Counted from the first letter of the stretch, positions 47,268-59,950 are shown. The stretch: DNA of 64,000 nucleotides from Punctularia strigosozonata HHB-11173 SS5 (GCF_000264995.1 NW_006767437.1:320077-384076); one strand, 5' to 3'. A program made the numbers and translations. Notes: generated from the letters alone by a model not told the origin.

Positions 47268-50200
47268 ATGGCGTTCCCAATACCCAGTCATCTTCCTCGC
47301 GCTGGAAACCCGCCAGATATCTCAACAAGAATCTTAACGAAGGTTTCAGAGACAACGAGCAAGACTCTGACCGCAACAGCAGCGTCGCAATGGCTCGAAG
47401 AACTCGACGAATCCATACACCAAACAAGAGTACTTGCTACATTTCATGATTGGAATGCTATAAAAAGCGATAACTAAAGATTTTAGACTCGGATACATGA
47501 GCGTGTACATGTTGACCACGCAGCTTTCACCCGGCAACTGCTGTCGGCGAAGTCAGTTCAAGAGCGTTTGCATGCATTATCGACGAACGTCGAGGTTCTG
47601 GAGCATTCGTTATCGGCTGAAGAGGTATGTTATCCACCTCTTACATTGGCCGTTATAACGTGGCTCGCAGACAGGTCTTATGCCCAAGCTTCTGCGTGCT
47701 TTGCGGGAGCGTGCTTCCCTCGCCCAAGATGCCGCCAATGCGCATACAACACATCAATGTCTTGCACACCTGGATCGCTGTCGAGTTGCCTTTCAAGAAC
47801 TGTCCCAGTCAACAATGGATGGACGACTTGCAGACGCCGTCCGGAATTCGACGTCAGTGGAGGCGTTGATATCTGGAGCACCTGCTCCTTTGAATAGGAC
47901 AGAGATACTGAAAGAGCTTCAGGTATGTGTTCCTCGTGCTCCAAAGACAAAACGGCCCTGGTCTGAAATGTGGCAGCGCAAATCCCGCGTTCTGAAAGAT
48001 CGGACGGAAGAGCTTCTGAACGAAGCATACTCTCGCAGCGTCAACGTCTCTCCTGCTGAAATGACAATTTGTTCTTCCGTGAAAGGTGAAGTCGTCCATA
48101 GCCAGAAACTTAACGATGTATTCACCGTCTCTGCAGTCCTGCATTCCGAAACTACCATAACTCTCTCCGAGATTCTTTCGTCCCTTAATGTGGCCTCCCT
48201 TGCATCGCACACAAGCGTCTTGCGTCGCGCGCTCACCTCGCAATACGTTGAACGCGTGCTCAGCCAACCCACCTCCATCACCATCAACACCTCGCCTGAT
48301 GGAAGCTCGCACACCTTGACCCTCTACCCCTCCCCGCCAAATTCTGAGGACCTGTCCACTCGACTTGATAACCTTGCGACCGTTTTTACCTTCCTGTCGA
48401 ATCACTTTTTTCCCGCCTTGCCCGACCCCGCTGCAACCACTTTCCCACAGTCCCTCACGAAACCGCTAACCACTGCTCTGCTGCAAAAGCTCCTCATTCC
48501 AGCTTTGCCTTCATCGCTTGCCGCTTTACCCCCCTTCCTCGAGCTCGCCCGGAAGTCGCGTCAGTTCGAGGCGGGTTACGTCGAGCGTGTTTTGAAGGAC
48601 ACCTCGGACGGTGAAGTGACCCATTGGGTTGATTCCGTGGGTGTGCACTACGAGCGCAAACGGCGCGTGGACCTGCTTGACCGCGCCAGGGCTATCATCA
48701 CTGCAGCCGGTCATGACGCGACGTTCCGAGCGGAACTGGTGACGGTGACACGTCCAGTGAAATCGGACGTGATTCCGGTTCAGCAGGACGTGCAGGTGGA
48801 ACATGAGGATGAAGACGAATGGAGGCCGGAAGACAGATCGCAGCATGCTGCATCTGTTGCCACCAACGGGCACCCCGAGGTATCAGCAGACGACGACGGT
48901 TGGGGATTCGATGACGATGTGCCAGAAGAACCTCCGACGCTGCCCTCTACAACAGCAACGGCTGCTCAGGACCAGAGCGCTAATGGACATGGTGAACCTC
49001 AACCTGCAGAGGACGATCCTGCCGACGCATGGGGTTGGGAGGATAACGAGGAGAACACAGTACCCGTATCCCGACTTGAAAACGCGCCAGTTGTCAACGA
49101 TGATTCTGCAAGCAACGGTACCAGCGATGACGCCACTGCGGTCGACGATCCATGGGACGATCCATGGGAAGATCCGCCTGTCGATGCGAAAACTGCGCCT
49201 GTGTTGCCGCCGCTGAAAACGGAATCAACACCACCTCCAGCCGCTCCTGTGGCTGTCCCCGTGCCCCAACCGGCCGCCCCGCCGAAGCGCGCGACGCGGT
49301 TGGAGAAGCTTGCGATGAAAGGCAAGGGCGGCAGCAATGCACCGTCGCCTGTCCCATCTCCAATGCCGACCTTCTTCCCGTCCCCGTCCCCGTCCCCGTC
49401 GCCAGCTCCCTCCCCCGTGCCTAACCCAGCCGTCTTCACGAGGAGTCCACCCACGAAGACCCCACCACATCCATCATCTCACTTCAAGCAGGACCACCGG
49501 CCGCATAACATAGCCGTCGCGGTTCCCATCAAGGAGACCTACCTCGTCTCCGCCCGATCTAAGGAAATTGTCGCCTTATTTCACTCCATATTGGACGAAG
49601 GGAAAGCTTTGTCCGCATCGCACGTCTTCGACTCGACTTCATCCTCTGCCTCAACACCCGGGTCGCTGCTGCTCCAATCGGCTCCCGCGGTTCTCGACCT
49701 ATTCCGTGCACTGTACCCCGTAAAGCACGATCAAGAGTTGCGTAAAGCCTCGGGAAAAGCCATGCGTTTCTCTAATGACTGCCTCTGGCTGAGCTCAGAG
49801 GTCGCCAAAGTCGAGAAAGGAGACCATAAACTCGACACCTCGACTACTGAGAGGATACAAGAGTGCAAATCGCGGCTGGAGGCGTTGTGCACGTGGTATT
49901 TTGAGGCGACGATCGTGCGTCTTTGCATTACAGGCGTACAGCACTGCAGTTTGCTCGTCAGGCTTACGACGTAATGTAGGAACGCCAAGAAAGCGCCATC
50001 GACGCAGCCCTTGCAGAAACTGATGGTTTCACCAATCTCGCGGATCAGGTGCGCTTCGATGCATGCGAGAACGTCGTCGGTCGTGTATTACGAGACATAC
50101 GGACTGTCGGGCATCAATGGAAGGTCCGTTATACCTGCGTCTCGTTTACTTACCATAGCTTAACGTCGTTTCTGGGACTTACAGGGTGTACTGACGAAGA

Positions 50201-50642
50201 CCAAATACCACGCGGCACTGGGTGCACTGGTCGAACACGCTCTGCGCCGCATTCTCGCGGATGTCTTAGCTCTGGACGATATTCCCGAGCTCGAGTCGCA
50301 CCGGCTCAGCGAACTATGCAAGATCCTGAACGCACTTGAAGGTCTGTTCCTTGACAATCCGGAAGAGCCTTCGCTTGTCGTTGCACATGTTCCTTCTTGG
50401 CTCAAGTATTCATATCTCTCCGAGTTACTGGTACGTATTCATATTGTTCATCGTATACTCAGATGCTGAGCCACGCTTAGGAAGCATCTCTTGCGGATGT
50501 CACGTATCTCTTTGACCAGGGGGCTCTGGTCGATTTCAAGGTGGACGAGCTCGTCAAACTTGTCAAGGCGTTGTTTGCGGACACACCTCTCCGCGCGAAT
50601 ACAATCCATAGGATACTAAGCGGACATCCTACATCGCATTGA
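47268..50642 (+). CDS. DSL1/ZW10-family vesicle-tether subunit
   Basis: About 1,031 aa in six exons: 47268-47429, 47487-47624, 47671-49914, 49980-50123, 50185-50430, 50481-50642. The N-terminal half is helical (ISTRILTKVSE, coiled coil HALSTNVEVLEHSL). The centre is acidic with the repeated Trp motifs DDGWGFDDD and DAWGWEDNE, then a Pro/Ser linker (PSPSPSPSPAPSP). The helical C-terminus includes RFSNDCLWLSSEV and WLKYSYLSELL. Central DxWGW motifs plus the C-terminal ZW10 fold fit Dsl1, where acidic Trp motifs bind COPI coats during Golgi-to-ER retrograde transport. The fourth exon junction was chosen to avoid an in-frame TAG (a 65-nt intron), which restores family-like sequence. Confidence 0.75.
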
Positions 50643-50822
50643 TCTTGATTTACATGTTCCTGCTCATGTCATCCACACGACATTCTCTACTATTTTCTCA
50701 GTATCAGCCAGTCCGCACCTTATGTATCACATTACGAAGCAATCGGCATATTGGAGAATACTGAACGGCTGGTACAAGGAACACGCATACTGATCAAGAG
50801 GGATAACAAGGAGTTTCTACAG

Positions 50823-52229
50823 TCACTTCGCTTGGAGCTCGACCATCTCCTTAAAGGCGCCAAGCAGCGCTGTGAGCTGAATCTTTTCGCTTCCCCCCGT
50901 CGATAGTCGATATCTTCAGACATTACGCGTAGGTCAACCTCCAGAGGGGATGAGACTAGAGCAGTATACGCACTCCGTTGTGGCCAAGTGGTCAAGGAGA
51001 TATGCCCGCGCATGAGGCTTTAGCTCAATGGTTTCAATGTAGTCGAAGGCACCAGCTAGCAGGTCTTGGAGCGCAAGACCACGCTCCGTCTTCAAGGCAT
51101 TGATCACTGGGCAGCGCAAATGGTCAGTACGGTATCCCGTTATCAGCAGGGACAAACCACTTTGGTACGACGTGGTGAACTCGTCCGCTAGCATTGAATT
51201 CACGATGGTTTCAATGTCGGACGGATGTGGGTTGCCAGTGCAATTGTAGATTTCTGTCTCTCCAATCTCGTCGTATGCAGCATGGCACGCCTGAAGGACG
51301 TTCAATGCTCGTCGCATGTCTCCTTTGGAAAGCTTGAGCAGCGCTTTCTTTCCGTCTTCCCTCAGCTGTACTCTAGACAACGCCACAATCAGCATGATAC
51401 ACTGTAACTCATGCTGCTATACGCACCCTTCGGCGTCGACGACTGTCTGCACTCGCCTCTCTACCTCCGGGATCGGGAGTGGTGAAAATCGGAATCGGGT
51501 ACAACGACTTTGAATCGCTGGCGTAATCTTGTTCACATAGTTACAAATAATGCAAAATCGAACGTTCTTCGTGTACTGCTCTATCACGCGGCGGAGCGCA
51601 GCCTGCGCGGCCTGTGTCATCATGTCCGCTTCATCGAGGATGATAAGCTTGTAGCCCTTTGAGAATAGCGTGCGGGTTTCGGCGAACTGTTTGATTTGTT
51701 CGCGAACAACATCAATGCCACGGTCGTCCGACGCGTTCAGCTAGAGAGGTGCGCTATTCAGGCATGAGAGTAGGTGACACATTGGGCATCGCGCACCTCT
51801 AGGATTTGTTTCCGGAAGTCATCTCCGTATATTCGGCGGGCTACTGCGAGAATCGTAGATGTCTTCCCTGTTCCAGGCGGTCCGTAGAAGAGGAGGTGAG
51901 GCAATCGGTTCTTCTGTATAAAGTTCTCGACTGCAAGCTGTCACCGTCAATTCCCCACCAAATCAGAGCATAATGATAGACGCGGCCTCACTGGTGCAAG
52001 TAATATCCTTATGCGATACAACGTCATCCAAGGTCACTGGGCGATATTTCTCCACCCTGTCACGCAGAAAAACACGTCAAGAACGCGTCCTTGTCGCGGT
52101 TAATGTGCTAACGTACCAGGGGAGATTATCGAGTTCGTGTTCCTCAGCAGGTTCCACTGCTCTCCCCTTCCCTTTCGCATCAGACGGGACCGATCGAGTG
52201 GCAGTCTTGAAGTCATCGTCGCTGTCCAT
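50823..52229 (-). CDS. RFC3: Replication factor C small subunit RFC3
   Basis: Clamp-loader AAA+ ATPase, 354 aa in seven exons: 52229-52117, 52056-51992, 51930-51797, 51740-51427, 51372-51158, 51106-50974, 50913-50823. Seen: [15 protein letters not shown] (RFC box II), Walker [24 protein letters not shown], Walker [14 protein letters not shown], sensor 1 ICNYVNKI, arginine finger motif SRCTRF, sensor 2 [17 protein letters not shown] and the overall order match yeast Rfc3/human RFC5. Loads PCNA onto primed DNA. All phases agree. Confidence 0.93.
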
Positions 52230-53298
52230 GGCAATCGTAGCGGTGCGATGAAGGGTGATGGACCGTCGTAGCGCAAGACCGTGGCGTTGTTCAAACACAC
52301 TGCCACACGCTCGGCGCCCAGACAGTACCGCTCTGGCCACCTCCTCCTTTGTCTCCTGAGGCCTATACGTTGAATGCCGGCATTGAATACCCAACGTCGT
52401 CTACCCTATACCACAGGCAACAAGATTACCTTTTGCTCGTTCGACTGAAGTCTGCTCCGGCGAGATGTGTTGCGTCCCGGAGATTTCTGGCGCTGGGCGA
52501 ATCGCTACTTCTGATTGTTGAATTGAACGTTCGCTTCTCTGGATGGCTCACGCACAGCCGTGCGATAAACACCGCTTCCTGGAACTTATGGAACGGACGT
52601 TTCTATGTGCATAGGGTGCAACTATACCCCAAATTTACGATTACTGAACAGTCCATGGAGTTGAAGACAGTTTACACGATGGCTATACAACCTTTTACCA
52701 AACCCGGTACAATTCCTAACGCGAGGAACTGATGACACTCTGTGCGACACGCGCCTGATCTAGACCATGAATCATCCGACTCATCTAACAGAGCGCCATC
52801 GCACTTCCTATGATCATCTCGTACACGAAACCGTTAGATGCATTGGATGCGATCATCGGGCCAGCATGCATTGCAATTTTCACAATCAGCATCATCTGAA
52901 AATACCCAGAAGAATAGGCCATGCCGTAACCTGCAAATGTCTGAGCGGAACAGTGTTCATGAAGTTACTGAAATGAGCGAAGTTTCCGCGCCGCACAGGT
53001 ACGGTAAATGGCACCACCTCAATGGAAGATCAGTCGGGAATCTGAGATGGTTATAGAACGCCGGTGTCTGTGTTCACGAGATCAGTCCCTCTGCGACCTT
53101 CCTCTTGGTTGCGCGTTCAATTTCCGGCGATAGTAGCCTTCCACACTTTAGTCCCATCCGGCAAGGATCGGAGGATGCCTGGGCAGCCATTCAACCGGCT
53201 CAGAGATTTGCCTCTGGCGTTGAAAGCTGTACGTTCCTTGGTTATTCCGAGCAACTGCTCCACGGTGCTCATACTATAAAGATAAACAACCTCGCTTG
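52230..53298. other. Divergent intergenic region, nothing convincing
   Basis: About 1.07 kb between the start codons of RFC3 (minus) and the DUF6534-like gene (plus). Open frames lack motifs. Promoters of both genes must lie here. Confidence 0.45.
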
Positions 53299-55343
53299 AT
53301 GACTTCGCTCCCAACTCCGTCAATGCCGATAATCGCTTTGAACGACTCTTTGGGTGCGTTACTAGTCGGTGTGATTGCTTCTGCGGTGTAAGTCTCGGTG
53401 GTCAAATATATATTACCAACGGCGATGCCTAAAATCTCGCAGTGTTTATGGTATAACGTGCCTGCAGGTGTATCTCTACTACACAGAGCACTCCGAAAGG
53501 GATGGTTTCTTCCTCAGATCATTTGTGAGAAATTATTCTGCTCGCTCTTAGTACCGAAATGACAATAAGATACTCCGTACTAGGTTGGGTTCCTATGGTA
53601 CTTACAACATAGGATTGCAAGTATACGACTCATTGCTTCTCTTAGGGTTTCTGACACTCTGCATCTCGCGCTTGTCTCCCACGCTATCTACTATTACTGT
53701 GTATCAAGCTTTGGCGAGTATCTGACTCTGACCCGCCCCATTTGGTATGTGGGGAATACGTCTGTATGCTTTATGGTATCTGACACGAGAATTCAGGTCT
53801 CTACTGGTTTGTTCATTCTGTCATGAAAGTTGTACGCAGGCTCACCGTTCGATAGTTGCAAGTGGCCCTCGGAGTGAGATATATCTTTGTCTAGCGGGCG
53901 GAGGGTAATAGCTGACTGGGCACTTACAGAATTTCATCGGTGTATGCATAAAGATGTGAGTCCTTGACCGCCATGAACTCAGCAATTGTACCGATGTCAC
54001 TGGCTAGGTTTTTTGCCCACCGGATCTATCAACGTAAGCGTACTAACACCAACGACCGTAATTTGACATTGCTGAGCCATGGGTATCACAACATAGTCAG
54101 TGGTCGGCGCAATATCTGGCTGCCGTTGATGATTGTACGTGAGGACTCATCGCTCATTCATTAACTATACTCAAAACACGACTGAAGGTCGCTCTATCAG
54201 CTGGAGATATGGGTGAGTGCGCTCCGTTGATCGGGCCGTTGTCACTTGCTTAACCATTTCTTGGACAATAGCTGAGGCACTAGGTACGCAATATACGTAG
54301 TACTCGAAAAATCGAGCTAACTCCGTCCCACCTGGAAAAGGAGGAACAATAGTTGGGTAAGCAGGATGATTTCATGGTCAGATGCACATCCCCGCTCATG
54401 CTTACACTAGGTTTCAAATTGAAACCATCATATCTCAGTATAAGATCCTTGTAAATATTATGCACTTGTTCCGTGTTCCTTGTATAACCTCGCTTTCAAC
54501 TCCAGGGATGGGCTATCAGCAGCCTGGTCACAGCGGTAGTATGCGATACCATGATCGCTTCGGGCATGGTCTTTTACCTGAACCGCAACAGAACCAGTTT
54601 TAGCAAGTGAGTTGATTTCAGCCAGCTAATCCCCTAGACGCTCCAACTGTTGTCGCTGCAGGACAAACCGCGCAATCAGTATGCTTGTAACGTACGCCTT
54701 AAACACAGGTGAGCAAAGCTTCCAGAGAATGATACCTCATCATCTAACGATGATGATCGTGCGCAGGATTGGTCACCACGTAAAAACCCTTATATTCGGT
54801 CAAATATTGTGGGACGCTGACGATCGAAAGTAGTGTATGCGCTACAACAACACTGATAGTGGTATGTTCTATTACCCATGCTGTGGTGACAATATTGATA
54901 TTCGTTACTTACTACCGATGCATATAGCTGGTGACACGTCATAACAAGTTCCTCTACATGCCATTCTGGTTTGTTCTTGTCAGAGGCACGTCTGCTTCAA
55001 GTCGGGGATTGGAAGTGTTCTCTTGCTGACGCATATATGTAGTTTACTCCTGCTCTTTCATGTCGCTGTAAGTGGGACATGATCATGAACTGGACTGGCG
55101 GGGCCAGGTGCTGAATGTCTATACAGCCTCAACTGCCGGTCCGCCGTCCGCGCAGCAATCGATAATCATCAAGATATTGTGATGCTATCAGAGTTAAAGT
55201 CTAGGAGGACAGATGAAACGAACGCATCCGCAGCCGATGGCAGTCGAGCAGGGAACGTCTTGGAGATCAAGCCGCATTCTCTCGGCAAGGGTGACGCGGA
55301 TGGCATAAACCGCAACAGAAAGTCTTCCATCCTTGCTGTGTAA
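53299..55343 (+). CDS. DUF6533/6534-type membrane protein, 20 exons
   Basis: Seven-span integral membrane protein of the Agaricomycete DUF6533/DUF6534 group, 321 aa. Seen in order: DSLGALLVGVIASAV, VYGITCLQVYLYY, VSDTLHLALVSHAIYYY, RPIWSLLLQVALGNFIG, FFAHRIYQLSGRRNIW, VTAVVCDTMIASGMVFYLNRNRTSF, ISMLVTYALNTGLVTT, NKFLYMPFWFVL and a polar C-tail. Reading needs 19 introns, and the 20 exons add to exactly 966 nt: 53299-53387, 53443-53524, 53584-53588, 53646-53744, 53797-53806, 53856-53873, 53930-53955, 54008-54033, 54097-54134, 54188-54212, 54272-54283, 54353-54356, 54411-54450, 54506-54606, 54662-54708, 54767-54779, 54831-54861, 54928-54985, 55043-55067, 55127-55343. Several are microexons (4, 5, 10, 12, 13 nt) and one intron needs a GC donor. 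The family call is firm; single microexons are less so. Function unknown. Confidence 0.75.
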
Positions 55344-55718
55344 GGCACCGCGGGGAACGACGGCCATTTGGTTGCCAGACAGGCACGTTCTACGGATATC
55401 AACTCGAAGTTCCAACTCCATTGTATATATGTAGTAACAACGGCGGACGAGTTTCAGTTGTTCTCGAGTGAGATCAGCGTATTGCGTTGAATCAAGTCAT
55501 GCCGATATAAGGGATTCTAGTCCAGCGTCTGCGGCTTGCAAGTGTAGCTATATCTCCACGCGTTGAGGTTCCTGAAATATAATGTTCTTGAGCTTGCGAA
55601 CTACCCAGGGCTGATCACCAAATCGCTTGTTCATATACAGAAGCCACGGCTGGTACATACAGATCGTCGAGCACAACGTTCATACCGGAACATGTCGGGA
55701 ATGGCAAACGCGTTGATG
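55344..55718. other. Intergenic between convergent genes
   Basis: 375 bp between the 3' ends of the DUF6534-like gene and the second APH-fold kinase. No gene seen. Confidence 0.5.
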
Positions 55719-56622
55719 TCAAACAGGCGAATGAATGAGGAACTTATGAGACGCTGTGTATGCAGCTTCCGCCTCTGGTGAGAACCGATATTCGTGGCGC
55801 CAGTAGAGCAGCCAGAACAGTTCGCATCCCGGACAAAGCCATCGCATAGCATGGACCTGCCAGGATGACGGGTACCAGCCGGAATCCTCCCAGTCAATGA
55901 AACCAGATACGTGACCATCGTGTATCAACACGTTGTACATCCGTAAGTCTGCGTGCACGTATCGAATGGGGTCCGCAGCCATGATCGCTCGAGTGTCCTC
56001 GTCCACTTCTTTTTCATATTCTTGCACGATGCAGTATGTCCCGAGGTGAGCCCATAATGCCGCTGGGGACGGAAAAGGACCCGATCGTTCTTCAAAGAAG
56101 AAGAGAGGGTCTGGGAGGTCATGACCAGATGCGCTCATCATCACTTTTCCGGCGTCTGCCTCAGGCTGACGAAGCGTCTGCAATTTCTCGAGGACAGAAG
56201 ACACCTCTTTCACGATGGTCTGTTGCAAGTCGGGTGTCAAAGGACCCTGACGGCAAGCATCATAAACAGTGATGCCGGGAAGACGGGTCATAACCGTATA
56301 TGTAGCTCCTCCGTGCTCAAACGACGCGATCAGGCGAGGAATAGGAATGTCGAGACCTGTGGCATGGAGGAATTGCAGTGCGTGGGTTTCCGTACTGGTC
56401 GTGCGGCGTCTGAACTTGACAATCCATGGAATACCGCATCTAAAGGCCCGAACGTTACGTTCGCCTGAGAATGGCTTGCTGAGGATAATGAGGAGCCGGT
56501 ACTGTGCACTCGCGTAGGTCAAAGAGTGCCAAGGAATGATGAGAATAGATAATCACCTGGAGCAGCGTGTTTGGTGTCCGTGTGAAGAGGAAAAACCACC
56601 ACTGGGGTGACAACAGTATCAT
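55719..56622 (-). CDS. APH-fold phosphotransferase (paralogue 2)
   Basis: 282 aa, exons 56622-56557 and 56501-55719, with a 55-nt intron. Paralogue of 1664-2564: exon 2 is the same length (783 nt), the intron has the same length, phase and position, and the protein is about three-quarters identical by eye. Catalytic HADLRMYNVLI and metal-binding FIDWEDSG are intact, as is the hydrophobic first exon MILLSPQWWFFLF. The duplication must be fairly old, as intron sequences no longer align well. Substrate unknown; a small-molecule or lipid-like substrate is possible given the fold. Confidence 0.87.
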
Positions 56623-57099
56623 AATGAGAGTCAAAAGGCGGCAGGGGTTATGATCAGCAAAGGAGGTGGTCGATGCGGTCGAGTCCGATTTCTCAGAGGT
56701 CGGAGGTCACGCTTCAAGTCGCTCCGACGAGGGACAGCAATTTAAGCGCTCATGGATTTATTACAATGCTCACGAGACGCCAGCAGGGGATCATGTCGAT
56801 AATCCGGTGCTTCGGTGAATGTGCCGTGATACAAGCCTTATACAGCACAGCATCGATCCGCCTTCATTTATACGTAGTAGGGTAAAGCACCTTCATGTCT
56901 GATCAGCCGTGATTTGAAGTCTTGAATCCTAGAGTGCCTCGATCAGCATCCTGAGGTAAGGCCCTTCAGGAAGCTCTGTGATTGCTTCCATAACGAGCGC
57001 GAAGTGATGATCGGGACATTGATGCCAAACGACTAGGCCAATGTTGAATAGTCTCGTCTTCGTTAGAAAGGCGCCTCTAATATGCCCGCATACTGTACA
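56623..57099. other. Intergenic, nothing convincing
   Basis: About 480 bp between the start of the second kinase gene and the end of EMC5 (both minus strand). The part next to 56622 should be the kinase promoter. No gene seen. Confidence 0.5.
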
Positions 57100-57616
57100 T
57101 CATGACTTCGTCGTATGCTGACCCCACTGCACGAAGCCTAATCTTGTGTTCATCTCCTCCACCGTTCTAAAGCTAACTGTAAGCGTAATCCGGTGGACAG
57201 TGCAAACCTCTGCGCACCTTGTCTTCATTTCGCTCGCCCATGTTATTTCCTTCAGCGTTGGCGCCCTCATGGACGCCCCGATTGTCCCCAACACGAGAGA
57301 TACAATCGCTTCGACAGCGACCTACGTATACGGCGGTATTCAGCACAGGGGATTCTAGTTGACTCTCACGAAGAGGAAGCACTCACGTCCGAAGGTAAAG
57401 CTCCCTCGGGTTTTCCAAGGGCTTTGAGATGTGACAAATCTGGATATACAGCATATTCCAGCTGTCATGTAAGATTTTAAGAACTTCTGCACTAACGCTC
57501 GTAGGCGGAATACGCGGCTTTAGAATGTATGAGCCAATGGATACCGACAACGTAGGCTTGGGCTAACCATGTAGCAGGCTGAGGGTAGCCAGGAAGAGGA
57601 GAACTTGGGCAAACAT
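57100..57616 (-). CDS. EMC5: EMC5/MMGT1, ER membrane complex subunit 5
   Basis: 97 aa in five exons: 57616-57568, 57517-57497 (21 nt), 57439-57387, 57321-57218, 57166-57100. It reads MFAQVLLFLATLSLLHA, then AYSAYEHLSHLKALGKPEG, ALPSD, VAVEAIVSLVLGTIGAS, PTLKEITWASEM, ending EEMNTRLGF. This pattern of two membrane spans around HLSHLKALGKPEG is that of EMC5, a core subunit of the ER membrane insertase. Each intron is short, and the 21-nt exon 2 is required to complete AAYSAYEH. Divergent from RED with 167 bp between start codons. Confidence 0.85.
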
Positions 57617-57783
57617 GGTTAAGAAAGTGGGTCTATGACAATGACCAGCCACGCCGTTCTTGATTTGGAGCCTCACTGTCGCACAAGTTCAACCGTGAAT
57701 GCAGACCGAAAGCTCCAGCGAAGAGGGATACGGGCACAGCCACCGCGGTCACAGGCTTGCCTGCAACCGCTGCCGCAGATTTC

Positions 57784-59458
57784 ATGGACCAAGTTCGTCT
57801 GATCATACGCAGGTCATCTCATGCAATTGATGCGATTCATAATCAGGAATCGTTCAGAAAGCTGCTGCAAACGCCTAGACCGGTAGCCAGCAGGGCATCC
57901 ACCTCGCGCGGCTCTCTGCTTGCCGCGGCAGCATCCGCTTCCAAGTGCGTTCGAATACATCCGTTGTTGCGGTTCACATTCATTCAATTCTGACGAAACC
58001 GCGTCAGAAAGGCGAAATTGATAGACCCGTCGCAGCCCGCCTTCAAACCTCGCAAAGTCAAAGGTGCGGACGGAAAGTACCGTGATCGTGCTGCAGAGCG
58101 TCGGACGGGCGGCGGTAACGACTTTGCGCATGTACGTCCTGTACCACTCGCGTCTGGTGTCGCTCCATGCATCTGACGTGTCTCATCCAGGTGGAAGCAC
58201 TATTAGAGGACTTCGAGAAGCAGCATGCGAACGAGGAGGACAAGGGCTCGGTGCGTTCATCGCTGTAAGGAATGTGTTTCAGACGCTCAACAACACGTTT
58301 GATACAGTTAGACGAGAAGCGACGGTATCTTGGGGGCAATAGCGAACACTCTGTTCTCGTCAAGGGTCTCGACTACTCTCTGCTCGAACAAAACAAGGCG
58401 AAGGAAGCCCAGACGTCAGCAACGCAAGATGACGAAGAGCTAGAGCAAGTATTCAGAGAGGTGGAAACCACAAAGAAGCGATCAAGGGCGGACGTGTTGA
58501 AGCAGCTCAAGGAGCGGAGAACGACGGACCAGGCGGGAGATGGCTCGGGTGTCGAGCCGGAACAGGAGAAAGAGGAGAAAAAGGTTGACCCGCCAGAGGC
58601 GAAAAAGAAGGAGGGCAAATTCAAGCCAATTGGGTTCAAACCCATAGGGCAGGCAGATGATAAGGCGAAGAGGAAGAAGGGCAAGGAGGAAGGCGAAGGC
58701 AAGAAGAAGAAAAAGAAGAGAAAGGTCGAGGAGGGCAAGGGTGACGAGACGAAGGCAGAGACGACGCCCGCAGAAGGGATGACATCGACATCGGCACCTG
58801 CACCTGCACCGCCGCCCCCAGAGCACGAGCACGAGCCCGTCGATGAAGACTTTGACATCTTCGCGGGCGCTGGGGAGTACGAAGGGCTCAATCTCGGTGA
58901 TGAAGATGACGAGGATGAAGATGACCCTCGGGAGAACCATGATGCGCAGGATCATGGCTCAAAGGAACAGAGCGGACCACCGGAAACTGCCCCACCTCGT
59001 AAACGAAAAGGCTGGTTTGACGATGACGAGCCCGAAGCGGAACAGGAAGCGCCTTTACTCCCAGCGCTATCAGAGGTGAAATTGGCGGGCGGATCTCGTT
59101 CACCACAACAGGCAGAGCAAAAGGCTCCGGAGGAGGAAGACTCCGAAGAACAACCAATGCGGTTGCAGCCTCTGGCATCCTCCGCCGTGCCGTCTATCAA
59201 GGATATTCTTGCCATGGATGAGACTCTGGAGAAAGAACAGAAGCGGCGCGCGAGAAAGGAGAAGAAGAAGGGCGGCGGAGGTAGCGGGGATGAAGGAGGA
59301 GAGAAGAGGAAAAAGAATGATAAGGCCAAGGTTGAACGGGATTACCAAAGGTGAATGCTTGAATCGTTGTTGTTGCTGTAGTCTCTCCCATGTCTAATTG
59401 ACATCTGTACAGATTGAAGTCGTATACAGATAAGAAGGCTGGAGGGAGCACCATTTAA
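57784..59458 (+). CDS. RED: RED/IK splicing factor
   Basis: 459 aa in six exons: 57784-57792 (9 nt), 57847-57944, 58008-58131, 58191-58250, 58308-59350, 59413-59458. The N-terminal RED domain is clear: ESFRKLLQTPR, FKPRKVKGADGKYRDRAAER, RRTGGGNDFAHVEALLEDFE, RRYLGGNSEHSVLVKGLDY and LLEQNKAKEA. The C-terminal half is charged Lys/Glu/Asp-rich low complexity. RED is a component of the spliceosomal B complex together with Smu1, which suits the intron-dense genome. The 9-nt first exon encodes only MDQ. Confidence 0.9.
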
Positions 59459-59950
59459 CGCATTCCCTGTTGTTCAGTGTATTGTCAACGAACGTAATCC
59501 GGGCATCACATGTATTTCCTATTTTCCACATTCGCACAAGGCCGGAAGCAGATTCGCCACGATTGACCGCAGTGAGATTGCTCCCGACATCACGGTCCGG
59601 TCCTCCCTCCGATGATCGACAACGCTCTGGCCTGACGCCGCGGAAGACGGCCTGAAAGCCCGCGGGAGACAATCATATACCGCTGTAAAATGACATGCGG
59701 ATTATGGAGACACGTCTACATACTTCAGTATTGAAGTCGGAAGATCTGAAAGCCCGCACTCTGAACCTCCCCAAGAACGGGTGCATGCCAACGCCAATGC
59801 ACCGCGGATATGCACTGATCCGGGACCGCAAACCATTTCCTGATTGCCTTCCTTTGCCTTCGCTTCTACGTAGCTCCGCCTCATGGGAATTTCTGCGGGC
59901 GGAAACGCTTGGTCGCCTGAAGTTAGGGCTGGGACTATGAATATGGTGTC
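59459..59950. other. Intergenic, promoter of the P450 gene
   Basis: About 490 bp between RED and the P450 gene. Short frames on both strands lack motifs. Confidence 0.45.

Noticed and set aside
49378-49410. Short ccgtcc tandem repeat
   Set aside because: Encodes an in-frame PSPSP linker of the tether protein; ordinary low complexity, not a satellite.
49971-49979. In-frame TAG in the DSL1/ZW10-like gene suggesting a broken gene
   Set aside because: A 65-nt intron ending exactly at this TAG (gtgcgt...atgtag) restores family-like sequence on both sides.
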